Assembly: GCA_963775825.1 (NCBI GenBank)
Contig: CAVZKY010000032.1
Coordinates: 1 to 64,000, forward strand
Source of the DNA: Bog-532 sp963775825
GTDB taxonomy: Bacteria > Actinomycetota > Actinomycetes > Streptosporangiales > Streptosporangiaceae
Direction of reading: 5' to 3'
Length of the DNA: 64,000 nt
Shown here piece after piece: positions 36,227 through 46,478 of this stretch. Every line of letters starts with the position of its first letter. Position 1 is the stretch's first letter. The translations under genes and the position numbers were made by a program. The notes beneath the pieces were generated by a model, which was given only the letters and a program-made list of their open reading frames with translations, searched no databases and was not told the origin of the DNA.

Positions 36227-38375
36227 ATGGCGGAGACAACGGGCCCAGCAGGGGCCGCCGGAGGCGTACCGGCCGGCCAGCCGGGCAAAATTCGAAACGT
36301 CGCGCTGATCGGCCACTCGGGCGCCGGGAAGACGACGCTCGTGGAGGCTCTGCTGGCCGCGACCGGCACCATCCAGCGCACCGGCCGGGTCGAGGACGGC
36401 ACGACCGTCTGTGACTTCGACGAGATCGAGGTGCGCCAGCAGCGCTCGGTCAACCTGACCCTCGCTCCCATCAGCCACGGCGGCATCAAGGTCAATCTGC
36501 TGGACACGCCGGGCTATGCCGACTTCACCGGGGATCTGCGGGCCGGCCTGCGCGCGGCGGATTCGGCCCTGTTCGCGGTGCCCGCCACCGAGGGCGTCGA
36601 CGGCCTGACCCGGATGCTGTGGGAGGAGTGCGCGCGGGTCGGCATGCCGCGCGCCGTCGTCATCACCAAGATCGACCACCAGCGAGCCGACTTCGAGGCT
36701 GCGCTGGCCGCCTGCCGCGACGCGTTCGGCGAGGCGGTCGCGCCGCTGTACCTGCCGGTGGCCGAGGCCGACGGGTCCGGGGTCCGCGGCCTGATCGGGC
36801 TGCTGTCACAGAAGCTGTTCGACTACTCCGGCTCCGGCCGCCGCGAGGGCCCGGTGGCCCCGGCGGACATTGAGCAGATGGAGACGCTCCGCGGTGAGCT
36901 GATCGAGGGCATCATCCAGGAGAGCGAAGACGAGACCCTCATGGACCGGTACCTGTCCGGTGAGGAGATCGACCCGAAGGTGCTCATCGAGGACCTGGAG
37001 AAGGCGGTGGCCCGGGGCAGCTTCTACCCGGTGCTGGCGGTGTCCTCCCTGCGCGGCATCGGCATGGGGGAGCTGCTGGAGGTCATGACGCAGGCCTTCC
37101 CGTCGCCCGAGGAGCACCCGCTGCCGTCGGTCAGCACCCTGGACGGCACCCCGGTCACCGGGCTGGCCTGCGACCCGGCCGGCCCGCTGCTGGCCGAGGT
37201 GGTCAAGACCACCTCCGACCCGTACGTGGGCCGGGTCAGCCTGGTCCGGGTGTTCTCCGGCACGCTGCGGGCCGATGCGGCCGTGCACGTGTCCGGCCAC
37301 GGCCGCGCCGACCAGGGCCACGCCGACCACGACACCGACGAGCGGATCGGCGCGCTGACCTGCCCGCTCGGCAAGCAGCAGCGGAATATCACCGAGGCGG
37401 TCAGCCGGCGACATCTGCGCCGTGGCCAAGCTGGGCACCGCCGAGACCGGCGACACGTTGTCCAGCAAGGACGAGCCGCTGCTGATGGAGCCGTGGGTGA
37501 TGCCGGAGCCGCTGCTGCCGATGGCACTGGCGGCCAGGTCCAAGGCCGACGACGACAAGATGTCCCAGGCGCTGTCCCGGCTGGTGGCCGAGGACCCGAC
37601 GCTGCGGCTGGAGAACAACCCGGAGACCCACCAGCTCGTGCTGTGGTGCATGGGCGAGGCGCACGTCGACGTGCTGATGGACCGGCTGGCCAACCGCTAC
37701 GGCGTGGCGGTGGAGACCTCCGCACCGCGGGTCCCGCTGCGGGAGACGGTCGCGGGCAAGGCCGAAGGGCTGGGCCGCAACGTCAAGCAGACCGGCGGGC
37801 ACGGCGAGTTCGCCATCTGCCGGATCGAGGTCGAGCCGCTGCCCAGCAAAGAGGGCTTCGAGTTCGTGGACAAGGTGGTCGGCGGCGTGGTGCCACGCCA
37901 GTTCATCCCGTCGGTGGAAAAGGGTGTCCGGACCCAGATGGAGCAGGGCGTGGTGGCCGGCTACCCGATGGTCGGGCTGCGGGTCACGCTGTACGACGGC
38001 AAGGCCCACTCGGTGGACTCGTCCGACATGGCGTTCCAGAAGGCGGGCCGGGCGGCGCTGCGGGACGCGGTCGACAAGACCCAGCCCACGCTGCTGGAGC
38101 CGGTCGACGAGGTGGCAGTGCTGATCCCCGACGACTACGTGGGGGCGGTCATGTCCGACCTGTCCGGCCGCCGCGGCCGGGTACTGGGTACCGAGCCGGT
38201 GCCGGTCGGCCGGACGCTGGTCCGGGCCGAGATCCCGGAGCTGGAGATCACCCGGTACACCATCGACCTGCGCTCGGTGTCCCACGGGACCGGCTCGTTC
38301 ACCCGGTCTTACCTCCGCCACGAGCCGCTCCCCCCGCACCTGGCGGCCAAGATCGCCGAGGCGTCCAGGGCCTGA
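36227..38375 (+). CDS. Elongation factor G-like GTPase (one frameshift)
   Basis: About 716 codons. GTPase motifs: G1 GHSGAGKTTLVEAL, G3 DTPGYADFTGD, and G4 TKID in place of NKMD. Domain II follows (VSLVRVFSGTLRADAAVHVS). Near 37407 the frame changes (expected SAGDICAVAKLGTAETGDTL) and continues in the next frame to 38375 with domains III-V (HVDVLMDRLANRYGVAVETS, RGRVLGTEPVPVGRTLVRAE). The shape is that of the actinobacterial EF-G2/FusA2-type paralogue, not the ribosomal-operon EF-G. Its role is unsettled. ATG at 36227 with CAGGAGG upstream. It is the only plus-strand gene inside the PIM-thrS run. Confidence 0.85.
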
Positions 38376-38391
38376 AAGCCGCCGGCCGATG

Positions 38392-38441
38392 CTTACGGGG
38401 AGCGTCTTCAGCGGATAGCCCTGAAGACGCTCACCGTGAGC
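38392..38441. terminator. 50-bp hairpin between convergent EF-G-like and HIT genes
   Basis: Arms cttacggggagcgtcttcag and ctgaagacgctcaccgtgag around a 9-nt loop. It lies 17 bp after the EF-G-like stop and 12 bp before the HIT stop, so it can serve both directions. It has the same length and layout as the hairpin at 12771-12820, with paired changes in the stem. Confidence 0.8.
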
Positions 38442-38452
38442 CGGGCCTCGAG

Positions 38453-39043
38453 TCAGTCGGTGGGCCAGGCTTCGGCGAGAAGCTTGCGGGTGTCGTGGAG
38501 CAGCTCGGGCAGGACCCGGGTCTGGCCGACGACTGGCATGAAGTTGGTGTCGCCGCCCCAGCGCGGGACCACGTGCTGGTGCAGGTGGGCGGCGATACCG
38601 GCCCCGGCGACGCCGCCCAGGTTCATGCCGACGTTGAAGCCCTGCGCGTTCGAGGCCGCCCGCAGGGCGCGGATCGAGCGCTGGGTGTGGTCGGCCAGCT
38701 CGGCGGTCTCGCCCGCGGTCAGGTCCGTGTAGTCGGCCACGTGCCGGTACGGGCAGACCAGGATGTGGCCGCCGTTGTACGGGTACAGGTTCAGCACCGT
38801 GAAGATCAGCTCGCCGCGCGCCACGATCAGGCCGTCCTCATCGCTGAGCGACGGGGCGCGGCAGAACGGGCAGCCCTCCTCCTCGCCCGGCCCCGACGGC
38901 TTGCCCGCGCCCTTGATGTAGGCCATCCGGTGCGGCATCCACAGCCGCGCGAACGCGTCCGGAATGCCCGGCCCCTCCTGGGGCCAGGTCAGTTCCTCCG
39001 GGCCGGCCGCACCGGTGGCCCCCGTACCCGCGTCCTCAGTCAC
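38453..39043 (-). CDS. HIT-domain nucleotide hydrolase/phosphorylase
   Basis: 196 aa. The histidine-triad motif is HLHQHVVPR (near residue 145), preceded by VCPYRHVADYTDLTAGETAE. CPFCRAPSLSDEDGLIVARG supplies two Cys of a likely zinc site. Actinobacterial members here are Ap4A-phosphorylase-like; the substrate is not certain. GTG start 6 bp after the thrS stop. Confidence 0.9.
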   Translation of the reverse strand: MTEDAGTGATGAAGPEELTWPQEGPGIPDAFARLWMPHRMAYIKGAGKPSGPGEEEGCPFCRAPSLSDEDGLIVARGELIFTVLNLYPYNGGHILVCPYRHVADYTDLTAGETAELADHTQRSIRALRAASNAQGFNVGMNLGGVAGAGIAAHLHQHVVPRWGGDTNFMPVVGQTRVLPELLHDTRKLLAEAWPTD

Positions 39044-39049
39044 CCGGCA

Positions 39050-41044
39050 TCACACCTGGATGCGTTCGCGCACGGCGGTGACGATCTCATCGATGGCTTC
39101 CTCGATGGGTACGCCGTTCTTCTGCGAGCCGTCGCGGTAACGGAACGACACCGCGTCCTTGGCCACGTCGTCGTCCCCGGCGATCAGCATGAACGGCACC
39201 TTCTGCCGCTGCGCGGTGCGGATCTTCTTCTGCATGCGGTCGTCGCTGGCGTCGACCTCGGCGCGGATACCCTCCGCCCGCAGCAGGGCGACCACCCGCT
39301 CGAGGTAGGGCACGTGCGCGTCCGCGATGGGGATGCCCGCCACCTGGACCGGCGCGAGCCAGGGCGGGAACGCGCCCGCGTAGTGCTCGACGAGGATGCC
39401 GAAGAACCGCTCGATCGACCCGAACAGGGCCCGGTGGATCATGTAAGGCCGCTGCCGTGACCCGTCCGCGGCCTGGTACTCGATGCCGAACCGGCCCGGC
39501 TCCTGGAAGTCGACCTGCAGGGTGGACAGCTGCCAGCGGCGGCCGATCGCATCCTTGACGTGCACGTCGATCTTGGGCGCGTAGAAGGCACCGTCGCCCT
39601 CGGCCACGGTGTAGGCCAGCCCGGACTGATCCAGGGCGTGCCGCAGGGCCGCCTCGGCCGCGTCCCACTCCTCCGGCTCCCCGACGTACTTCTCCGGCCG
39701 GGTGGACAGCTCGGCCTCGAACTCGGTGAGCCCGAAGTCCCGCAGCAGCCCGACCACGAAGTCCAGCAGCGAGGCCAGCTCGGGGGCCAGCTGCTCGGGG
39801 GTGCAGAAGATGTGCGAGTCGTCCTGGGTGAAGCCGCGGGCCCGGGTCAGCCCGTGCACGACGCCGGACTTCTCATACCGGTACACCGTGCCGAACTCGG
39901 CCAGCCGCAGCGGCAGCTCCCGGTAGGACCGCCCGCGCGATTGGTAGATAAGGATGTGCATCGGGCAGTTCATCGGCTTGTTGTAGTAGATCTGCCCGTC
40001 CAGCTCCATGGGCGGGAACATGCTGTCCTTGTACCAGCCCAGGTGGCCGGAGGTCTCGAACAGCTCGGCCTTGGTCACGTGCGGGGTGCTGACGTACTGG
40101 TACCCGGCCGCGTTGTGCCGACGGCGCGAGTAGTCCTCCATCACCTGGCGGATGATCGCGCCCTTGGGGTGGAACACCGGCAGGCCGCTGCCGATCTCGG
40201 TGGGGAACGAGAACAGGTCCAGCTCCGCGCCGAGCTTGCGGTGGTCGCGCCGTTCGGCTTCGGCGAGCATGGTGAGGTACTCGTCCTGGGCCGCACGCGA
40301 CTCCCACGCGGTGCCGTAGATCCGCTGCAGCTGCGGGTTCTTCTCGCTGCCCCGCCAGTACGCGCCGCCGGTGCGCATCAGCTTGAACGCCGGGATGTTC
40401 CGGGTGGTAGGGATGTGCGGGCCGCGGCACAGGTCCTTCCAGATCACCTCGTCGGTGCCCGGGTCGAGGTTGTCGTAGATGGTCAGCTCGGGGCCGCCCA
40501 CCTCGACCGACTCTTCGGCGTCCGGCGGCTCGTGGGCGCCCTTGAGCCCGATCAGCTCCAGCTTGTACGGCTCGTCAGCCAGCTCCGCGCGCGCGTCGCC
40601 GTCGGTGACCACCCGGCGGGAGAACCGCTGTCCCTGCTTGACGATCTGCCGCATCCGCTGCTCGATCGCCTTCAGGTCAGCGGGATCGAACGGGCGATCG
40701 ACGTCGAAGTCGTAGTAGAAACCGTTCTCGACCGGCGGCCCGATGCCCAGCTTGGCGTCGGGGAACAGGTCCTGGACGGCCTGGGCCATGACGTGGGTGG
40801 TGGAGTGCCGCAGGATCGCGCGCCCGTCGGGCGAGTCGATCTCGACCGGCTCGATCACGTCGCCGTCGCTGACCGGGCAGGACAGGTCGCGCAGCTCGCC
40901 GTTGACCCGCGCCGCGAGCACGGATTCCGGGCCGCGGGCAGGCTCAGGGCCGGCCGCGATGGTGAGGGCCGCACCGGCCGTCGTGCCCGCCTCGACCACT
41001 TGCTCGCGTCCGGCGAGAGTGAGGTGAAGCGGCTGCGTTGACAC
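39050..41044 (-). CDS. thrS: Threonine-tRNA ligase
   Basis: 664 aa class II synthetase. N-terminal TGS (PLHLTLAGREQVVEAGTTAG), editing domain with HSTTHVMAQAVQDLFPDAKL, catalytic core with zinc ligands (Cys in YNKPMNCPMHILIYQ, later His residues), motif 2 RGFTQDDSHIFC and a C-terminal anticodon-binding domain (VAGIPIADAHVPYLERVVAL). GTG start with GAGGAG 8 bases before it. Within the 173 bp upstream I saw no T-box. Confidence 0.95.
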   Translation of the reverse strand: MSTQPLHLTLAGREQVVEAGTTAGAALTIAAGPEPARGPESVLAARVNGELRDLSCPVSDGDVIEPVEIDSPDGRAILRHSTTHVMAQAVQDLFPDAKLGIGPPVENGFYYDFDVDRPFDPADLKAIEQRMRQIVKQGQRFSRRVVTDGDARAELADEPYKLELIGLKGAHEPPDAEESVEVGGPELTIYDNLDPGTDEVIWKDLCRGPHIPTTRNIPAFKLMRTGGAYWRGSEKNPQLQRIYGTAWESRAAQDEYLTMLAEAERRDHRKLGAELDLFSFPTEIGSGLPVFHPKGAIIRQVMEDYSRRRHNAAGYQYVSTPHVTKAELFETSGHLGWYKDSMFPPMELDGQIYYNKPMNCPMHILIYQSRGRSYRELPLRLAEFGTVYRYEKSGVVHGLTRARGFTQDDSHIFCTPEQLAPELASLLDFVVGLLRDFGLTEFEAELSTRPEKYVGEPEEWDAAEAALRHALDQSGLAYTVAEGDGAFYAPKIDVHVKDAIGRRWQLSTLQVDFQEPGRFGIEYQAADGSRQRPYMIHRALFGSIERFFGILVEHYAGAFPPWLAPVQVAGIPIADAHVPYLERVVALLRAEGIRAEVDASDDRMQKKIRTAQRQKVPFMLIAGDDDVAKDAVSFRYRDGSQKNGVPIEEAIDEIVTAVRERIQV

Positions 41045-41217
41045 GGTGGGCTCCTCGACGCGGGAACGGTTGAGCGGGCTTGTGCCCCTCCTCCGATGCT
41101 ATCGGGGCGGGCCGGCCAGCGCGCCCGGGTATCGCGCCGCGGGGCCAGCCGAACAAGCCGATCCGGGGAGTACCGCGCGTAATCCCGGCCAGATCCGGCG
41201 GGCTGCAGCGGGTGAGC

Positions 41218-42114
41218 TCAGCCCATGGACTGGGCCAGGGCGATCAGGTCGTCCAGGATCTGGCCGTAGTGGTGCTCAGCCAGGCTGAGATGACCCTCGC
41301 CGGGCAGCAGATGGGCGTGCGCACCGGGGATGTGCCCGGCGAGCCACTGCCCGTGCCCGAACGGGACCATGCGATCCTGATCCCCCTGCCAAACGGCGAC
41401 AGGGGCCAGATCCCCGCTGAGCGGGAAGCCCCACGGGGCCACGAAGGCCACGTCGTCCTCGTGCCACCCGGCGATGCCGCGGCGCAGCGCCGACCGGAAT
41501 CCCGCGGCCTGGTAGTGGGCGTACTCACCGGTCAGCACGGCCTTGTCCGCGTCGCCGATCAGGCCGCCGAGCCCCTCGATGATGTCGGCGCCGGTGACGG
41601 TGGCCAGGACGGCGGCGTCCTTCTCCAGGAACGTGGTCAGCTCGGCCGGCCCGCGTTCCGCGGCGCCGAACTCCGCCACGTTTTCTGGTCCCATGCCGGC
41701 TATCCAGTCCAGGCCGTCGGCGTCCCGTGGGGCCACGCCGGCGATGCTGGCCGCGGCCAGGCAGCGGCCCGGCAGCAGCGCGGCGCAGGCCAGCGCGTGC
41801 GGCCCGCCGCCCGATCGGCCCCAGGTGATGAACGTTTCCACGTCAAGCGCGTCGAGGATCTCGGCCACGTCGGCGGCCACGTCGGCGACCCGGCGGCCGG
41901 GGCGCGGCGCGGACTGGCCGTATCCGGGCCGGGCGAACTGGATGGTCCGCAGCCCCCGCGCCATTTCCGTGTCGATCGTCGGCTGATAGCTCACCAGCCC
42001 GCCACCGGGCGTGCCATGGTGGGTCACCAGGGGCAGCCCATCCGCCGGGCCATAGGTGAGGACCTCCACCGCCCGGCCGTCCGCCAGCGCGATCGTAGCG
42101 TGTTCGGTCTGCAT
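41218..42114 (-). CDS. Alpha/beta hydrolase
   Basis: 298 aa. The nucleophile elbow is WGRSGGGPHALAC (Ser near residue 99), the acid is probably Asp in AVWQGDQDRMVPF, and the His is in LLPGEGHLSLAEH. The oxyanion HGTPGG lies near the N-terminus (VTHHGTPGGGLVSYQPTIDT). These are the elements of a proline iminopeptidase/haloperoxidase-like hydrolase; the substrate is unknown. It follows the PPOX gene and likely belongs to the xfp-ackA transcript. Confidence 0.85.
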   Translation of the reverse strand: MQTEHATIALADGRAVEVLTYGPADGLPLVTHHGTPGGGLVSYQPTIDTEMARGLRTIQFARPGYGQSAPRPGRRVADVAADVAEILDALDVETFITWGRSGGGPHALACAALLPGRCLAAASIAGVAPRDADGLDWIAGMGPENVAEFGAAERGPAELTTFLEKDAAVLATVTGADIIEGLGGLIGDADKAVLTGEYAHYQAAGFRSALRRGIAGWHEDDVAFVAPWGFPLSGDLAPVAVWQGDQDRMVPFGHGQWLAGHIPGAHAHLLPGEGHLSLAEHHYGQILDDLIALAQSMG

Positions 42115-42179
42115 GTCGCGGGACCTCCGGCGAGCGGTCGGCGGGTAGGCGGGTAGGCGGGAGGCGGAAAGCCGGCCGA

Positions 42180-42649
42180 CTAGCGGCCCTGAGTGGCGAT
42201 AAGCGGCTGGGGTTCGAGTAGACGCGGTCCGGGCTGAGCAGGACGGCCGCGCGCCGCTCCTGGGCCATCACCTTGTCATATGTGGCCCAGTCGTCGTGGG
42301 TGCCGCCCGCCGCGGCGAAGATCTCCCGCAGCAGCAGCCGCAGCCGCTCGGCGCCCACCCCGGGGGCCGGGTCGTCCGGGCCGATGAGCTCGACCGGGCC
42401 CTCAGCCGCGGCCCACTCCCAGCCGGCCCGGATCACCACCGTGGCCCGGGGACGGACCCGCAGGTTGTCCAGCTTGCGGGTGCCGCCGCGGACCACGAAG
42501 CCGACGGCCGGCTGCCCGGTGAAGGGATGGCTGAGCACCCCGGCGTTGACCACCGACGACTGGATCGTCCCGTCGGCCCGCAACGTGGATACGACGATCA
42601 GGCCGTGTTCCCGGGGGACGAGGCGGCCGAAGTCCGTTAGGTCTGTCAT
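42180..42649 (-). CDS. PPOX-class F420/FMN-dependent oxidoreductase (stop lost in current frame)
   Basis: The split beta-barrel flavin/F420 fold: FGRLVPREHGLIVVSTLRAD, SVVNAGVLSHPFTGQPAVGF, and RPRATVVIRAGWEWAAAEGP are typical of the TIGR03618 group. Expected length is about 150 aa, ending near DRVYSNP. As sequenced the frame stays open to 41843, 272 bp into the hydrolase gene, with a non-protein-like tail. One extra c in the cccc run near 42222 would give VYSNPQPLIATQGR and TAG at 42180, the end used here. The start ATG overlaps the ackA stop. Confidence 0.8.
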
Positions 42650-43740
42650 CGTCGCAGCACCTCTCTCACCTGGCGGGCAATCTCGATGTCTTCCCGGGCA
42701 GCCACGACGAAACCCCGGACCACAGCGCCAGGGGCGGTGATGCCGACATCGCCGTGCGCCCCGGCGTTGCGGTGCTCGTCCAGAGCCACACCGAGGAAGC
42801 CGAGCCCAGCGGCGGCCCGGGCGCGGATCTCCGCCGAATTTTCCCCCACGCCCCCGGTGAACACGAGTGTGTCCAAGCCCCCCAGAGCCGCGGCCATCGA
42901 CCCGATCAGGCCGCGGAGCCGGTGCAGGTACGCCGCCAGGGCCAGCTCCGCGGCGGCGTCCCCCTGGCTGGCCCGGGCCAGCACCTCGCGCATGTCCGGG
43001 GTGCCGGCCAGGCCGGCCAGCCCGGAGCGTTTCTCCAGCACGTCAGCCAGCTCGTCCGGCGCGATCTTGGCGTGCTCGATCAGCCACAGCACCAGGCCGG
43101 GATCGATGGTGCCGGACCGGGTCCCCATGACCAGGCCCTCCAGCGGGGTGAAGCCCATGGTGGTATCGACCGACCGGCCGTCCCGGACCGCCGCCAGTGA
43201 CGCCCCGGAGCCCAGATGGCAGACAATCAGCCGGGCCGGGACGTGCCCGAGCAGCTCGGTGACCCGGTGGGTGGCGTAGGCGTGCGACAGCCCATGGAAG
43301 CCGTACCGGCGGATCGCCCAGCGCTCGCGCCACTCGGCGGGCAGCGCGTAGGTGGCGGCCGCGGCCGGCATCCCCGCGTGGAAGGCGGTGTCGAAGCAGG
43401 CGACGGCGGGCAGCCCGGGCAGTGCCTCGCTGACCGCGTCGATGCCGACCAGCGATTTGGGCTGGTGCAGCGGCGCCAGGTCGGTCAGCTCGTCCAGGGC
43501 GCGGCGCACGCCCGCGTCGATGCGCACCGGCTGGGTGAACTGCCGGCCGCCGTGCACCACGCGATGCCCGACCGCGTCGGCGCGGCTCGCGCCCACCCGG
43601 TCCAGGGCAGCGGCCATCGCGTCGTGGCCGAACTCCCCGTACTGGGCCGACAGCTCCTCGCTGGCCGCCAGGCGGTCGCCCGGCTCCAGAACGCTCAGCT
43701 TGAGTGAGCTGGAGCCCGCGTTGACGACGAGGATCCGCAT
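42646..43740 (-). CDS. ackA: Acetate kinase
   Basis: 364 aa from ATG at 43740 (RILVVNAGSSSLKLSVLEPG). HRVVHGGRQFTQPVRID, FDTAFHAGMP, RYGFHGLSHAYATHRVTELL, CHLGSGASLAAVRDGRSVDT and FTGGVGENSAEIRARAAAGL are the ASKHA-fold signatures. It converts the acetyl phosphate made by phosphoketolase to acetate and ATP. Lies 44 bp after xfp and overlaps the PPOX start by four bases (ATGA). Confidence 0.94.
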   Translation of the reverse strand: MRILVVNAGSSSLKLSVLEPGDRLAASEELSAQYGEFGHDAMAAALDRVGASRADAVGHRVVHGGRQFTQPVRIDAGVRRALDELTDLAPLHQPKSLVGIDAVSEALPGLPAVACFDTAFHAGMPAAAATYALPAEWRERWAIRRYGFHGLSHAYATHRVTELLGHVPARLIVCHLGSGASLAAVRDGRSVDTTMGFTPLEGLVMGTRSGTIDPGLVLWLIEHAKIAPDELADVLEKRSGLAGLAGTPDMREVLARASQGDAAAELALAAYLHRLRGLIGSMAAALGGLDTLVFTGGVGENSAEIRARAAAGLGFLGVALDEHRNAGAHGDVGITAPGAVVRGFVVAAREDIEIARQVREVLRR

Positions 43741-43784
43741 CAGTACGGCCACGCCCAGTTTCGGATCTCCGGGGTGTCCTCGCC

Positions 43785-46116
43785 TTACTCGCGGGTGTAG
43801 GTGGTCGCGTTGATCCGGCTGTCGGTCATCAGCTGGCGGACGTGCCCGGCCTTGGTGGCCAGCCCCGGCACCCGGTCGATGACGTCGATGACGAGATGGA
43901 ACCGGTCCAGGTCGTTCAGCCGGACCATCTCGAACGGCGTCGTGGTGGTGCCCCGCTCCTTGTACCCGCGCACGTGCAGGTTGTCGTGCCCGTGCCGCCG
44001 GTAGGCCAGCCGGTGGATCAGCCACGGATAGCCGTGGAAGGCGAAGATGACCGGCCGGTTGACCGTGAACAGCGCGTCGTACTCGGGGTCGGGCATGCCG
44101 TGCGGGTGCTCGGTCTCCGGCAGCATCCGCATCAGGTCGACCACGTTGACCACCCGGACCTTGAGGTCCGGCAGGTGCTGGCGCATCAGGTCCACGGCGG
44201 CCAGCGTCTCCAGCGTCGGGACGTCGCCGCAGCAGGCCATCACGACGTCCGGCTCGCCCGGTGCGTCGTTGCTGGCCCACTCCCAGATCCCGGCGCCCCG
44301 GGTGCAGTGGATGATCGCGTCGTCCATCGACAGCCAGCTGGGCTGCGGCTGCTTGCCCGCGACGATGACGTTGACGTAGTTACGCGACCGCAGGCAATGA
44401 TCGGCGACCGACAGCAGCGTGTTGGCGTCCGGAGGCAGGTAGACCCGGACCACCTCGGCCCGCTTGTTCAGCACCACATCCAGGAAGCCCGGGTCCTGGT
44501 GCGAGAACCCGTTTTGGTCCTGCCGCCAGACCAGGCTGGACAGCAGGTAGTTCAGCGAGGCGACCGGCCGCCGCCACTCGATCCGGTTGCAGGCCTCGAG
44601 CCACTTGGCGTGCTGGTTGAACATCGAGTCCACGATGTGGATGAACGCCTCGTAGCAGTTGAACAGCCCGTGCCGGCCGGTCAGCAGGTAGCCCTCCAGC
44701 CAGCCCTCGCACTGGTGCTCCGACAGCACCTCCATCACCCGGCCGGCGGGAGCCAGGTGATCGTCGGTGGGCAGGATCTCCGCGTCGAAGACCCGGTTCG
44801 TCACCTGGAACACGTCCTGCAGCCGGTTGGAGGCGGTCTCGTCCGGGCCGAACAGCCGGAAGCTGGCCGGATTCAGCCGGATCACGTCCCGTAGCCAGGT
44901 GCCGAGCACCCGGGTCCCCTCGACCTCGTCCGTGCCGCCCCTGGTCACCTCGGCCGCGTAGGCGCGGAAATCCGGCAGGTTCAGGTCGCGCAGCAGCAGG
45001 CCGCCGTTGGTGACCGGGTTGGCACCCATCCGGCGGTTCCCGGTGGGAGCCAGCTCGGCCAGCTCGCTGATCAGCGTGCCGTTGTCATCGAACAGCTCCT
45101 CCGGCCGGTAGCTGCGCATCCAGTCCTCGAGCAGGCGGAGGTGCCCGGGGTTGCCGCGGACGCCGGTGATCGGCACCTGGTGCGCGCGGAAGGTGCCCTC
45201 CACCTGGACGCCGTCCACGGTCTTCGGGCCGGTCCAGCCCTTGGGGGTCCTGAGGACGATCATCGGCCACCGCGGCCGGGTCAGGTCGCCGTGATCCCGG
45301 GCCCGCTGATGGATGTCGCTGATCTCCGCGACCACCTGGTCCAGGGTCGCGGCGAGCTGCTGGTGGACCAGTTCCGGGTCGTTCCCGGTGACCTGGTGCA
45401 CCGTGTAGCCGTATCCCTCGAGCAGCGAGACCAGCTCGGTCTCGGGGATGCGGGCCAGGATCGTCGGGTTGGCGATCTTGTAGCCGTTCAGATGCAGGAT
45501 GGGCAGCACCGCGCCGTCCGTGACCGGGTTCAGGAACTTGTTGGAGTGCCAGCCAGTGGCGAGCGGCCCGGTCTCCGCCTCACCGTCCCCCACGACGCAG
45601 ACCGCGATGAGGTCAGGGTGGTCATAGACCGCGCCGAACGCGTGCGACAGCGAGTACCCCAGCTCGCCGCCCTCGTGGATGGAGCCGGGCGTGTCCGGCG
45701 CCGCGTGGCTGGGGATCCCGCCGGGGAAGGAGAACTGGCGGAACAGCCGCTGCATCCCGGCCGCGTCCTGGCTGATGTTCGGGTAGAAATCGCTGTAGCT
45801 GCCCTCGAGGTACGTGTTGGCCACGATGCCCGGCCCGCCGTGACCGGGCCCGGTCACGTAGATCATGTTGAGGTCATACCTGCGGATCAGCCGGTTGACG
45901 TGCGCGTAGATCAGGTTGAGTCCCGGCGTGGTCCCCCAGTGGCCCAGCAGCCGCGGCTTGATGTCCTCGGGCCGCAGCGGCTTCCCGCAGCAGCGGATTG
46001 TCCATCAGGTAGATCTGGCCCACGGACAGGTAGTTGGCGGCGCGCCAGTAGGCGTTGATTTTCTCTAGTTCGGTCTTGCTCAGCGGCGACTGCTCGGTAG
46101 TCTGGGCTCGAGTCAC
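43785..46116 (-). CDS. xfp: Xylulose 5-phosphate/fructose 6-phosphate phosphoketolase (one frameshift)
   Basis: A ThDP enzyme cleaving sugar phosphates to acetyl phosphate. GTG at 46116 with AGGAG 6 bases upstream gives KINAYWRAANYLSVGQIYLM DNPLLRE; an extra g near 45984 then shifts frame, and the next frame reads LNMIYVTGPGHGGPGIVANT onward to 43785. The ThDP motif is VVGDGEAETGPLATGWHSNK, and GYKIANPTILARIPETEL and RQDQNGFSHQDPGFLDVVLN are strongly conserved. Total about 777 codons, normal for the family. With ackA it forms a phosphoketolase bypass. Confidence 0.9.
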
Positions 46117-46174
46117 GGACTACTCCTGCGCTCGGATTCCGGAAGCCGTTGGCACGGTCCCCGGCCGAGGATAG

Positions 46175-46432
46175 TCACCGGTAGTTACACCACTGCGGCC
46201 CGGTCGCGCTCCATTCAGCATCCCACGCGGCCATCCTCCGGCGATTGAGCAACCGCCGGATGACGAAGGCGGAAACGGTGAGCAACAAGGCAGGACCCAG
46301 TACGGCTATCAGGCCCGCGAGCACGGTCTGGCGGCTGATCTGCGCTGCGTTCAGCGGCGGTCCCGTCGGCATGCCTTGCGCGCTGGTCCAGATGGTGGCG
46401 GTGGCGCCGGCCGGCGTCCCGGCGGCAGCATG
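46175..46432 (-). pseudogene. 3' fragment of an Rv1733c-like membrane protein gene
   Basis: The open frame reads AAAGTPAGATATIWTSAQGM, then one membrane helix (TVLAGLIAVLGPALLLTVSA) and ends AAWDAEWSATGPQWCNYR. The pattern of a helix followed by RRRMAAWDAEWSATGP is the C-terminal end of the two-helix actinobacterial Rv1733c-type family. A TGA at 46433 closes the frame upstream, and nothing like the N-terminal half is found before tex ends. Either a remnant or a very short membrane protein started at the internal ATG (46372). Confidence 0.5.
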
Positions 46433-46478
46433 TCACGCCCGTTGCTGCCCGGTGCTTGCCCAGCGGCGGGCGTGCGGG

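Noticed and set aside
36083..39460. Single open frame of 1125 codons on the plus strand
   Set aside because: It begins in the EF-G-like gene, leaves its frame at the 37407 indel, and then runs antisense to HIT and thrS. Protein similarity ends at the indel.
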